Source of the DNA: Fragum whitleyi
Taxonomy: Eukaryota; Mollusca; Bivalvia; Cardiida; Cardiidae
Direction of reading: 5' to 3'
Assembly: GCA_948146395.1 (NCBI GenBank)
Contig: OX411554.1
Coordinates: forward strand, 37,301,730 to 37,365,729
DNA: 64,000 nt
Shown: piece by piece, positions 21,571-32,713 of the stretch
How the letters are laid out: each line of letters starts with the position of its first letter
Numbering within the stretch: the stretch's first letter is position 1
Translations under genes and position numbers: made by a program
The notes under the pieces: generated by a model
Told to the model about the DNA's origin: nothing
What the model saw: the letters and a program-made list of their open reading frames with translations, nothing else
Databases searched by the model: none

Positions 21571-22747
21571 CTATAAAGCCATGAATGGCTTGAGTCGCTC
21601 CACAGGCTTGAAATTCTTGTCATCAAAGTTTTGACTAGATTTTTTAGATATTTTGGGTTCTATTTATGATGAAATGATTTTCAAAGTTTCCATTATCATA
21701 ACACAGAGAGAAATGACCTCCGCCAATAAAAGACATAATTTTCATCCGATCATGATAATTTTTGGCTGCATGATAATGGATCACCCAAGGATCATACTAA
21801 TGAAGTTTGATTGATATCCATCAATTACATTCTGAGAAAATGATTTTCAAAGTTTCCACTATATAGCATAGAGAGAAATGACCTCCGCCCATAAAATACA
21901 TACTTTTCATCAGAGCACAATAATGTTTAATAGGCTGATAAAGAATCACTCAAGAATCATTCCTGTGAAATTTGGTTGATATCCATCACTTACATTCTGA
22001 GAAAATGATTTTCAAAGTTTCCACTATATAACAAATAGAGAAATGACCTCCGCCCATAAAATACACATTTTTCATTTGATCACAATAATTTTTGGTAGAC
22101 TGATAAAGGGTCACCAAAGTATCATTCATGTAAAATTTGGTTGATATCAATCTGTTAGTTTTTGAGAAAAGGATTTTCAAAGTTTCCACTAAATAACATA
22201 TAGAGAAATGACCTCCGCCCATAAAATACATATTTTTCATTTGATCACAATAAACTTTGGTAGACTGATAAAGGGTCACCCAAGGATCAATCATGTAAAA
22301 TTTAGTTGATATCTATCCATTGCATCCTGAGAAAATGATTTTCAAAGTTTCCACTATATAACATATAGCTAAATGACCTCCGCCCATAAAATGAATATTT
22401 TTCATCTGATCAAAATAATTTTTGGTAGACTGATAAAGGGTCACCCAAGGATCAGTCATGTAAAATTTTATTGGTATCCATCAATTAGAACCTGAGTAAA
22501 GTCACTTTTTACCATATTTGGAAATTAGCCACGCCCATTAAATCCATGTTTTTCATTGGATCACAATTTCTTGAACAACTTTGAAAGAGGGTCACCCAAG
22601 GATCATTCCTGTGAAGTTTGGTTGAAATCCATCCAGTAGTTTCTGAGGAGAAGATTTTTAAAAAAAAAGTTTCGACCGGACGCACAGACGCACGACGGAC
22701 ACAACGCCATGACAATAGCCCCAGTGGCTTTCAGCCAGTGGAGCTAA
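21571..22747 (+). mobile_element. Helentron-type element, 165-bp core
   Basis: Left end CTATAAAGCCATGAATGGCT, six or so core units, the module TTCTTGAACAACTTTGAAAG, a short CGGACGCACAGACGCACGACGG tract and the right end TTTCAGCCAGTGGAGCTAA. Confidence 0.85.
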
Positions 22748-23051
22748 AAATTGCTTATACATATGCTGTTTAAGAAAAATATCATATTTACAACTCGTAC
22801 ATTAACACTACAGATGAAAAACATCATGTCCCAACGTCAAGATTTTCCCCAAAACATTGTCATTTTTTGTACCAAACATAACAATGAAAGCACAAAGAAT
22901 CTTTTGTAATTATGGAAGTATATGGGTCTATAAAGACCCGAAATGTATGGCATAAATGCAATATTTGACAAGGAAATATGAAACAAAAACATGCATGAGT
23001 CATATCTTAGCACAAACAAAAACTTTTTTCTATGACAATTATTACAAGGCT
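22748..23051. other. Unassigned non-coding stretch
   Basis: A 73-codon minus-strand frame (22837-23058) has no recognisable domain. No repeats noted. Confidence 0.35.
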
Positions 23052-23278
23052 TTAACACTTTCCTGTTTTACAAAATTTTGGACCTGTCCAAATTCAAAGG
23101 TTTTGCAGACGAAAATTTAAAGTGGATTTATTTTGAAAAATAACCATTCTGTAGGGTAAAAAATAGTGTGAAAAAGAAGAAATTGCTTGTCAGAAGCAAT
23201 TTCTTCTTTTTTCACAATGTTTTCTCAATCATAAATCACAGGCACATAAAAAGCAGGGATTAAACAGCAAAGGGTTAA
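23052..23278 (+). mobile_element. TTAA-flanked MITE, family M1 (piggyBac-like)
   Basis: TTAA on both sides. Ends TTAACACTTTCCTGTTTTAC and, in complement, TTAACCCTTTGCTGTTTAAT. A strong central hairpin pairs GAAGAAATTGCTT with AAGCAATTTCTTC around a short loop (CAGAA or similar). Non-coding. Copies at 34591, 35618 and 40215, and a diverged one at 37118. Confidence 0.8.
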
Positions 23279-23842
23279 GCGAAATAAATTTTAACAAGAG
23301 CACTGCCTACTACTGCCACCACTTGGCTGTAGGTACTTGATAATTCAAAAATTAAAGTCGAAAAACTGCTCCAATTCTTATCTTACATAAATGCAGCTAA
23401 AGTTATGCCTCTTAATAGTCTGGGAAGCTCTTCTGATGGTAAACACACATGCCATGTCCCAAGTACATATCTTACATATAACAAAAGATATATGACCGAG
23501 ATTATGTAAGTTTGTCAACAACAATGCCAACACCAGCACCAACAATGTCAAAGTGATGAATATAGACCTCAATGTTTTGTTTCAAGGGAAACAGGCTATT
23601 GAAAATCTTCCAACAGGATGCTTTCCTTGAGATTTTATCTTCTACTTTATGAACAGTAAGTATAAGATCAACTTTAGAGGTACATGAGTGCCTGCATAGT
23701 TCCTCTGGTCTAAATTATCTTCCTGAGGTTTAGTGCCTCTTTCAACAGGTTTACAGTTATTTCCAAGAGATTAGCACACCTACTGGTGGTCCTCACTCAG
23801 TTAAGACTACATTGAACCCACCAGATGTAAATCCCACTAAGG
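23279..23842. other. Unassigned non-coding stretch
   Basis: No supported gene or repeat. A 64-codon minus-strand frame (23378-23572) shows nothing recognisable. Confidence 0.35.
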
Positions 23843-24183
23843 TACAGTCAAACTTGTTTTAAGCCACCACTACGCCACCAAATAGCAGTCGTTTAAAGAA
23901 ATGGCCACTTAATACATGTTTTGTTTACAAATAAGAAACACTTTTTGAATATGCATATTATTGCAAAATTCTCAAAATCCTTTGTTGTTTCATCTCAAAG
24001 AATCATCTCATTGAGTTGATTATGGGGAGTTTTAACAACAAAGGATTCATTGTCAATAACTTTTAGACCATCAATACCTACTTTTTAGGGGACTTTGATT
24101 GAAAGAAGGTGATTTTTAAAGCGGTTACTTAATAAAAATGGTCGCTAATAATAGACATGGTTGCTTGAGCAAGATTGACTGTG
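23843..24183. mobile_element. MITE family M5 (TACAGTCAAAC ends)
   Basis: Left end TACAGTCAAACTTGTTTTAA, right end GCTTGAGCAAGATTGACTGT in inverted orientation. The interior has GGCCACTTAATACATG and GGTTACTTAATAAAAATGGT, internal inverted copies of the end motifs. TA ends suggest a Tc1/mariner-like source, by inference only. Confidence 0.65.
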
Positions 24184-24620
24184 CAAGACAAATGAAGCAT
24201 ATCAAAATTACTTTTGTCATACATTGGATGAAAGTTTGCAAAGCCAGGGATCTCTTTAGAGTTGAGATTCCACTCTAAATTCAGACATCAGTTGTTTATC
24301 TTTCAAGAATCAGACAATATTTTTGACATTCAGTTTATAATCTAGCACATCCTGTATTTAAACAATTAACCTGTCATAGTTTTTATTTCCTATTATGAAT
24401 GCATTCTTTTGTCCTACCATTACAACTGCACCAAAGTTTATGGGGGCAAAAAACATATCTAATTTTTTGTAGAACATGAAATTATTATTGTTTATTACAG
24501 TGTTTAACATGGAAATCATCCATGCATCGATGTGCAGCTATGAGGAACTGTAAGTTGGTTCGCTGTTTTGGAGTTACATGCTTTTTGAAACATATGTTAT
24601 GGCTTGAAACTAGACATTGT
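24184..24620. other. Unassigned non-coding stretch
   Basis: Nothing recognised before the CT tract. Confidence 0.35.
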
Positions 24621-24626
24621 TGAAAT

Positions 24627-24790
<164 letters not shown>

Positions 24791-25123
24791 CCCCTTTCTG
24801 TTTCTGATGAGCTAAGATTTAATCCCTCTCCTGTATGTGTATTTCTGTCTCTATGTCTGTCTGCCTATTTTTTTTAATTATGCATTTGTGCATATCTTAA
24901 CATGATGCTTATCAAGCCCATGGTATTAGGTATAGGTGAGGAAGGAAAGTCAAATTTTATCCCACAGAACGGTCCGCCAACATACATAAAATTATTCAAA
25001 CTAAATATATGTCTATCTATGACTTTAGCCAAAGTCTTGCTGTTATCTGCATATTTGAGACAGCCTGCAAGAATTGAGTTCAAATAAAATAGATCTCACA
25101 TTAAAATATCTCTCTCATCCTTT
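24791..25123. other. Unassigned non-coding stretch
   Basis: Opposed frames of about 60-69 codons overlap on the two strands at 24874-25087; neither has a recognisable domain. Confidence 0.35.
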
Positions 25124-26272
25124 AAACAAGAGGTCCAAGAGGGCCAGTATCGCTCCACTGGCACTTAGCTAATCATCAATTTTACAAGAAGGTCCCTTTT
25201 TCAATGACATGAAATAAATTTTCTAAGCAGCTTTGATGTGCCCATAGTCATATGATTAGCATTATTTTACTTAACAAAAATCTGTCAATAAATGTTCAAG
25301 TTGTGATAACAAGAAAAATTGCATCACAAAAAGCCCCCATGACACAGCATCATATGACCCAAAATCAAAGAATGTTGATACTCAAAGAATGTTGATACAG
25401 ATATGCATGTACTAAGGATCATTCTTGTGCAGTTCAGTTTAATTCTGAGAAGTAGTGTCAAAGAAGAAGAATTTTTTTTATAATTTTTGTCATAATTTAT
25501 TGGACCATTTTTCGGTGACACAACATCTAATAGAGCCAATTTTATTAACCTGATCAGAAATTAACAAAGAAATCTGAAAGAGCATGTCCTAAGCATACTT
25601 CCTGTGCAGGTTGGTTGAATTCTGATTACTAGTTTCAGAGAAAAATAATTTTTAATATCCTATCATAATTATGGGACCATTTTTCTGTGACGCAACAGCC
25701 TCTAGAGCCCATGCAATCAACCTGATTGGAAATTAACTAAGAATCTAAAACAGTGTATCCTGGGCATCAGACATGAGAAGTTTGGATAAACTCCGATCAG
25801 AAGTTTCAGAGCAGAAGATTTTTTTCATATTTCATCATACAGCCAAACTCATCGGACCATCAGAATTTAAGAATAATTCCTGTGAAGTTTGGTTACATTC
25901 TAAACAGTAGTTTCAGAGAAGAATATTTTTTTCATATTTCATCAAATGGCACCATTTTTCAGTGACACCGCAGACCATAGAGTCTGTCATCACCCAAAAT
26001 ACTATTTTATGAACGAATCTCAAATAGCATGTTCTAAGCTTCATTCCTGTGAAGTTTGGTTATATTCTGAATAGTAGTTTTAGAGAAGAATATTTTTGTT
26101 TATATTTCATCAAATGGCACCATTTTTCAGTGATGAGGCAGCCCGTAGAGCCTATCTCTTCAGCCTGATCAGACTTAAACAAATAAATCTGAAAGAGCAT
26201 TTCCTAGGCATCATTCCTGTCAAGTTTGGTTGAATTCTGAACAACAGTTTCAAAGAAGAAGATTTTTAAAGA
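25124..26272 (+). mobile_element. Helentron-type element, about 170-bp core, 3'-truncated
   Basis: The left end AACAAGAGGTCCAAGAGGGC has a stem GGTCC/GGGCC held by one G-T wobble, then ATCGCTCCACTGGC. Core motif TGTGAAGTTTGGTT recurs at 25603, 25774, 25881, 26047 and 26218, mostly 166-171 bp apart with one short unit. The copy ends at GATTTTTAAAG, where the next element begins. Confidence 0.7.
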
Positions 26273-26830
26273 AACAAGAGGGCCAAGAAGGCCAGAATAG
26301 GCCTAAACCCCATCACATGAATTTTATTGGTCCAGTGGAACTCACCTAAGTAACTTTCTGGCAAAGTTTCATTCACATTTGCCTAATTATTTAAGAGATG
26401 CTATTGCACACAATTGTGTGGCTAGGATGCAACACTGAAATCATCTTCCCCCCTCCCTTCAGCCATGCCAATATATGGGGGTGGGGGGTCAATCAAAATT
26501 TCAAAAACAAGCTTTGAGAAAGATTTTTGACTTAAAACAAGCACCACCTTGCAACGCCCATATTTAGGGTTTAATCACTACTCCACTAACAAGGTTTGAA
26601 AATAGCCACCTAAGGAATATTTCTGCAAAGGTTTAGTTGGAATCTACCCATTGGTTACCAAGGAGAAGACATTTGAAGATTTTGGGCTCAAAATAAGCCC
26701 CACCCTGCCACACCGTTTTTTGGGGGTCAATCAAGTTTCCACAAACAAGTTTTGAGATGGGTCACCCAAGTATTATTTCTGGCAAGTTTGGTTGAAATCC
26801 ACCCATTGGTTAGAGGAGAAGAGTAAGATG
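26273..26830 (+). mobile_element. Helentron-type element, partial
   Basis: It begins AACAAGAGGGCCAAGAAGGC, with a stem GGCC/GGCC, and has AACTCACCTAAGTAAC after it. Internal units carry TGGTTACCAAGGAGAAGAC and GGTTAGAGGAGAAGAG. The 3' hairpin and microsatellite are absent. It joins the preceding element head to tail. Confidence 0.65.
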
Positions 26831-28004
26831 AAGAAGGCATATCTTTGTTGAAGCTTGAGGCCTTTCTATCATCTAAGGCATCTTTTCTGTCCTGACTAAT
26901 GCAAAGCTAAATATTTATTTAGATGATAATGTATTTGATGCAATTCTCGGAATTCAATGTTATTCATAGTAATACGGGATAAAATTGTAACAGATTATAG
27001 TTCATCTGTGTAGATGGGTGTGGCTCAAGCTGTTAAGTTCCGTATCTTTTGGTAGTACATCGATAATTAATTGGGGCTACTCAAAGTACATCGGTGTTAT
27101 TCGGGTTTTTTGCCTAAGCAGGCACGCCGATTTTGCCAAAATAACGACTATTTGCCTACTATGAACAACGACAACATATACTTGTAGACAAATAAGATTT
27201 TAAAACCCAATGACATTTCAATTACACCATCTCAACACAGAAAAGTATATGGGCATCAGACATGTGATATCTCCCGATCTCGGCGTATTCTCCCGATATT
27301 TTAGCCTTCCTCCCGCTCTCCCGATCGGGAGACCATTTCTCCCGACCTGAAGAAATTAGGGCCTGAAAAAAAATCAGGAGATAAAAATGCAAAATCGCCG
27401 GTCTGAATGCTCTAGTGACGAGTGAGAAATTCAATATCGGGTAAAGCGTTGTTTATCTGTCTAGAAGTGTCATTGTTTATCGTTGTCGGGTAGATCAACT
27501 ATTGCCGACAACCAGAAGCTACTGTACCTATCACCCTTCACACTGTATACGAAACGAATTATGACGATCAGCAATATTGACATTTCTTAGAAACAAGATC
27601 TAAACCGGGTGAAATGTTGTAACTCAATATTACTTTTAAAAATGTAGTGAATACAACTATGGACCCTTGTATATTAAGAGTCCCTGATACAAATTAAGCT
27701 GTGATTTTTTCAATTTTGAAAAATTAAAATGGTTGTAAACACAGCTAGTAAATTTCCGCCGCAAAAGCTGCAAAAAATTTCCACTCTACGCGATTAGCGT
27801 CATGAAGGAAAAGGTCGAACATAATATGCAGAGCGACGCGTCACACGACCTTGGTAAAATTAGGCGGCATCGCAGAAAAACCCTCGTGTCGTAACGCATG
27901 AGTAAGTAAAACAAGAAGCGGTCAAACTTTTATTTCGATGAAGATACTTATTTAGTAGATCTATGCTTGTTTTATGGCCAAATTATCAAAGTTACAAAAA
28001 GTAA
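26831..28004. other. Unassigned region with higher CpG than its surroundings
   Basis: From about 27000 to 27960 CpG is noticeably more frequent (for example 27785-27900). The motif TCTCCCGA occurs about four times between 27268 and 27345. A plus-strand GTAAGT preceded by ATGA sits at 27902-27907 and would make a reasonable splice donor. A 70-codon minus-strand frame (27222-27434) spans the TCTCCCGA motifs. I see no domain and no proof of an exon. The Helentron at 28005 interrupts the region, and the similar base composition resumes at 29041. Confidence 0.35.
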
Positions 28005-29040
28005 CTAGAAAGCCATGAATGGCTTGTGTCGCTCCGCAGGCTTGAATTTCTTGTAATAGCAAATCTAAGTTTTGACTAGATTTTCAGATATTTTGGGTTT
28101 TACTGATGTTGAAATGATTTTCAAAGTCTCCAACATTATAAAATATAAAGAAATGACTTCCGCCCATAAAAGAAATATTTTTCATCCAATGACAATAATT
28201 TTTGGCTGCATGATAATGGATCACCCAAGGATCATACTAATGAAGTTTGATTGGTATCCATCAGTTACATTCTGAGAAAATGGTTTTCAAAGTTTCCACT
28301 ATATAACATATAGTGGAAATGACCTCTGCCCATAAAATACAAATTTTTCATCCGATGGCAATAATCTTTGGTAGACTGATAAAGGGTCACACAAGGATCA
28401 TTCATGTAAAATTTGGTTGATATCTATCAGTTAGATTCTGAGAAAATCATTTTCAAAGTTTCCACTATATAACATATAGAGAAATGACCTCCGTCTATAA
28501 AATACATATTTTTCATCTGATCACAATAATTTTTGGTAGACTGATAAAGGGTCACCCAAGGATCATTCATGTAAAATTTGGTTGATATCTATCTTTTTAA
28601 TTCTGAGAAAATGATTTTCAAAGTTTCCACTATATAACATATAGAGAAATGACCTCCGCCCATAAAATACATAATTTTCATCCGATTTCAATAATTTTTG
28701 GTAGACTGATTAAGGGTCCCCCAAGGATCATTCATGTAAAATTTAATTGGTATCCATCAATTAGAACCTGAGAAAAGTCACTTTTTACCATATTTGGAAA
28801 TTAGCCACGCCCATTAAATCCATGTTTTTCATTGGATCACAATTTCTTGAACAACTTTGAAAGAGGGTCACCCAAGGATCATTCCTGTGAAGTTTGGTTG
28901 AAATCCATCCAGTAGTTTCTGAGGAGAAGATTTTTAAAGAAAAAGTTTACGACCGCACGCACGGACGCACGGACGGACGGACGCACGACGGACACAACGC
29001 CATGACAATAGCCCCAGTGGCTTTCAGCCAGTGGAGCTAA
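28005..29040 (+). mobile_element. Helentron-type element, 165-bp core, full length
   Basis: Left end CTAGAAAGCCATGAATGGCT. Core unit starts (ATTCTGAG or AACCTGAG) lie at 28435, 28600 and 28765, exactly 165 bp apart. Then come the 3' module (CTTGAACAACTTTGAAAGAG), a tract of CACG/GACG units at 28953-28990, and TGGCTTTCAGCCAGTGGAGC followed by TAA. A 5' stem AAGCCAT/ATGGCTT and a 3' stem TGGCT/AGCCA are both intact. Subterminal inverted repeats: CGCTCC(A/G)CAGG near the left end opposite CCAGTGGAGC at the right end. Confidence 0.88.
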
Positions 29041-29536
29041 AAACTGTCTCGTGCGTTCTCAAATTGTCATTCAAATTTAATAATTGATATTGAAATTAAA
29101 GAAACATCGGAATTCGCTTTTTAAATGCCACGGCGATTTCACCGGATCCTCGCTGGGGTCGTTTTGAGACTTTACACACAATTTATGAATCAGCAACCGT
29201 CTTTCTCGAAATTGAAATCGAATGATTCAATCAAGTTATTTGTCAACACAAATGTTACAGATTAGAAAATTGTGGACTGGCTCTTTACTGCTGACACAGA
29301 GCTTCTCATTAAGCTAATCAACATGGATTAATTTGCAGAGGTAGCTCTTTCACTTTCCGTTTTCTACCGTGTTCGTCTTTAACGTCCGCGAACTAGGAAT
29401 ATGCTGTCCTTAATTTCAACGTTTATCGTCAGTTTGCTATCAAAACCAGTTATTTTTAGCGTAGTTCAGTAGCAGTAGGTGCCAGTTACGATTTGTTGGT
29501 CTGTCTCTTCGTCCGTCCATCCATGCATCAATCCGT
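29041..29536. other. Unassigned region, CpG-containing
   Basis: Non-repetitive within the window; continues the composition of 27000-28004. CpG-containing stretches include CGGCGATTTCACCGGATCCT. No exon could be defended. Confidence 0.35.
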
Positions 29537-29949
29537 CAACAATCATAAAAATCACCTAATCTAGTCATCGAATTGCATACATAATCTACACAAAAATGAT
29601 CCTTATGACAAGGCCTTTTCATATTTCACAGAATATTGTAAATCATGAAGAACTCTGGTTGCCATGGCAACAGAGTGAAATAAAACGTATCCAAATACAA
29701 GGCCTAGAATTTCATACTTTGCATAAAGCAGTATTACATAAATGCTGTATTGCCTATTTCTTCACTACCAAACCCCTTAAAAGTTCTCTCCATTAAAAAT
29801 AAGTCTTGTGTTTGGGGCTTATAGATTACTCAAAGAAATAAAGAAAAACATTAACAGTCTCCTCCTTAGTTACAAGGCCTACATCTTCTAAATTTGGAAA
29901 GATATTTTTTCTACTGATTATCTACAAAAAAAGAAAAACAATAAGAAAA

Positions 29950-30992
29950 CTAGAAAGCCATGAATGGCTTGTGTCGCTCCACAGGCTTGAATTTCTTGTA
30001 ATAGCAAATCTAAGTTCTGACTGGATTTTTAGATATTTTGGGTTCTATATACTGATATTGAAATGATTTTCAATGTTTCCAATATAATAACATAAAGAGA
30101 AATGACCTCTGTCCATAAAAAACATACTTTCCATCCGATCACAATAATTTTTGGTAGACTGATAGAGGGTCACCCAAGGATCATTCATGTAAAATTTGGT
30201 TGATATCTATCAGTTAGATTCTGAGAAAATAATTTTAAAAGTTTCCACTATATAACATATAGAGAAATGACCTCCGTCTATAAAATACATATTTTTCATC
30301 TGATCACAATAATTTTTGGTAGACTGATAAAGGGTCACGCAAGGATCATTCATGTAAAATTTGGTTGATATCTATCAGTTAGATTCTGAGAAAATGATTT
30401 TCAAAGTTTCCACTATATAACATATAGAGAAATGACCTCCGTCTATAAAATACATATTTTTCATCTGATCACAATAATTTTTGGTAGACTGATAAAGGGT
30501 CACCCAAGAATCATTCATGTAAACTTAGGTTGATATCTATCTATTAGATTCTGAGAAAATGATTATCAAAGTTTCCACTATATAACATATAGAGAAATGA
30601 CCTCTGCCCATAAAATACATATTTTTCATCCGATCATAATAATTTTTGGTAGACTGATAAAGGGTCATCCAAGGATCATTTATGTAAAATTTAATTGGTA
30701 TCCATCAATTAGAACCTGAGAAAACTCACTTTTTACCATATTTGGAAATAAGCCACGCCCATAAAATCCATGTTTTTCATTGGATCAAAATTTCTTGAAC
30801 AACTTTGAAAGAGGGTCACCCAAGGATCATTCCTGTGAAGTTTGGTTGAAATCCATCCAGTAGTTTCTGAGGAGAAGATTTTTAAAGAAAAAGTTTACGA
30901 CCGGACGCACGCACGGACGCACGTACAGACGGACGTACGACGGACACAACGCCATGACAATAGCCCCAGTGGCTTTCAGCCAGTGGAGCTAA
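29950..30992 (+). mobile_element. Helentron-type element, 165-bp core, first of a head-to-tail pair
   Basis: Starts CTAGAAAGCCATGAATGGCT right after host AATAAGAAAA and ends TTTCAGCCAGTGGAGCTAA at 30992, where the next copy begins with no spacer. Several core units contain GACCTCCGTCTATAAAATAC. The microsatellite is GACGCACGCACGGACGCACG. Confidence 0.9.
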
Positions 30993-32057
30993 CTAGAAAG
31001 CCATGAATGGCTTGAGTCGCTCCACAGGCTTGAAATTCTTGTAAAAGCAAATAAATGTTTTGACTATATTTTTAGATATTTGGGGTTCTACTGATGTTGA
31101 AAATGATTCCATCAGTTACATTCTGAGAAAATGATTTTCATATGTTCCACTATTTAACATATTGAGGAATGACCTCCGCCCATAAAATACATATTTTTCA
31201 TCCAATCAAAATAATTTTTGGTACACTGATAAAGGGTCACTCAAGGATCACTCCAGTGAAATTTGGTTGATATCCAAAAATCAGATTCTGAGAAAATATT
31301 TGCAAATTTTCCACTGTATAATATATAGAGAAATGACCTCCGCCAATAAAATGCATATTTTTCATCCAATCACAGTATCTTTTGTAGACTGATAAAGGGT
31401 CACTCAAGGATCATTCCAGTAAAATTTTGTTGATATCCATCAGTAACCTGAGAAAATGATTATCAAAGTTTCCACTATATAACATATAGAGAAATGACCT
31501 CCGCCCATAAAATGCATATTTTCCATCCGATCACAATAATTTTTGGTACACTGATAAAGGGTCACTCAAGGATCATTCCAGTGAAATTTGGTTGATATCC
31601 ATCAGTTACATTCTGAGAAAATGATTTCCAAAGTTTCCACTATATAACATATAGAGAATTGACATCCGCCCATAAAATACATATTTTCCATCTGATCACA
31701 ATGATTTTTTGTAGACTGATAAAGGGTCACCCAAGGATCATTCATGTAAAATTTAATTGGTATCCATTGATAAGAATCTGAGAAAAGTCACTTTTTACCA
31801 TATTTGGAAATTAGTCACGCCCATTAAATCCATGTTTTTCATTGGATCAAAATTTCTTGAACAACTTTGAAAGAGGGTCACCCAAGGATCATTCCTGTGA
31901 AGTTTGGTTGAAATCCATCCAGTAGTTTCTGAGGAGAAGATTTTTAAAGAAAAGTTTACGACCGGACGCACGCACGCACGGACGGACGGACGGACGGACG
32001 CACGACGGACACAACGCCATGACAATAGCCCCAGTGGCTTTCAGCCAGTGGAGCTAA
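30993..32057 (+). mobile_element. Helentron-type element, 165-bp core, second of a head-to-tail pair
   Basis: Same ends as its neighbour, but core units are of a different sub-type (CCATCAGTTACATTCTGAG, TTTCCATCCGATCACAATAA). So the pair is not a simple recent duplication of one copy. It ends at GAGCTAA (32057); host sequence TGACAAACAT resumes at 32058. Tract: GACGCACGCACGCACGGACG. Confidence 0.9.
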
Positions 32058-32150
32058 TGACAAACATCTATATCGTGGGATCCTGAAATTCGCATAGAAC
32101 TAAAAAATGCATTTTTAACATTTTTTTCTCTGAAATTATTAGACCAATTT

Positions 32151-32659
32151 CAACAATCATAAAAATCACCTAATCTAGTCATCGAATTGCATACGCAATC
32201 TACACAAAAATGATCCGTATGACAAGGCCTTTTCATATTTCACAGAATATTGTAAATCATGAAGAACTCTGGTTGCCATGGCAACAGAGTGAAATAAAAC
32301 ATATCCAATTACAAGGCCTAGAATTTCATACTTTGCATAAAGCAGTATTACATAAATGCTGTATTGCCTATTTCTTCACTACCAAACCCCTTAAAAGTTC
32401 TCTCCATTAAAAATAAGTCTTGTGTTTAGGGGCTTATAGATTACTCAAAGAAATAAAGAAAAACTTTAACAGTCTCCTCCTTAGTTGCAAGGCCTACATC
32501 TTCTAATTTGTAAAGATATTTTTTTCTACTGATTATCTACAAAAAAAGGAAAAATAATAAGAAAATGAAAAACACCTATATTGTGGGATCCTGAAATTCG
32601 CATAGAACTAAAAAATGAATTTATAACATCTCTTTCTCTGAAATTATTAGACCAATTTC
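32151..32659. repeat. Duplicated host segment, copy 2, with empty site
   Basis: A 509-bp direct repeat of the segment that starts at 29537. The site corresponding to the element pair reads AATAAGAAAATGAAAAACAC around 32565/32566 with nothing inserted, so the insertion came after the duplication. A second X-box-like palindrome is at 32272-32285. Confidence 0.87.
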
Positions 32660-32713
32660 TGTAGCATTACTATCCTCTATCAAAATAAATTAAATGATAA
32701 CCTTCTTTTAATA

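Larger units (their letters stand above)
29537..32150. repeat. Duplicated host segment, copy 1, carrying two Helentrons
   Basis: Bases 29537-29949 plus 32058-32150 (506 bp together) match 32151-32659 nearly throughout. The two parts are separated by the element pair at 29950-32057. It holds the X-box-like palindrome GTTGCCATGGCAAC at 29658-29671. The 66-codon frame at 29596-29796 recurs in copy 2 only because the DNA is duplicated. Confidence 0.85.

Noticed and set aside
29596..32410. Two nearly identical 66-codon frames suggesting a conserved protein
   Set aside because: They lie in a duplicated DNA segment, and the visible differences change residues as often as expected for non-coding DNA.
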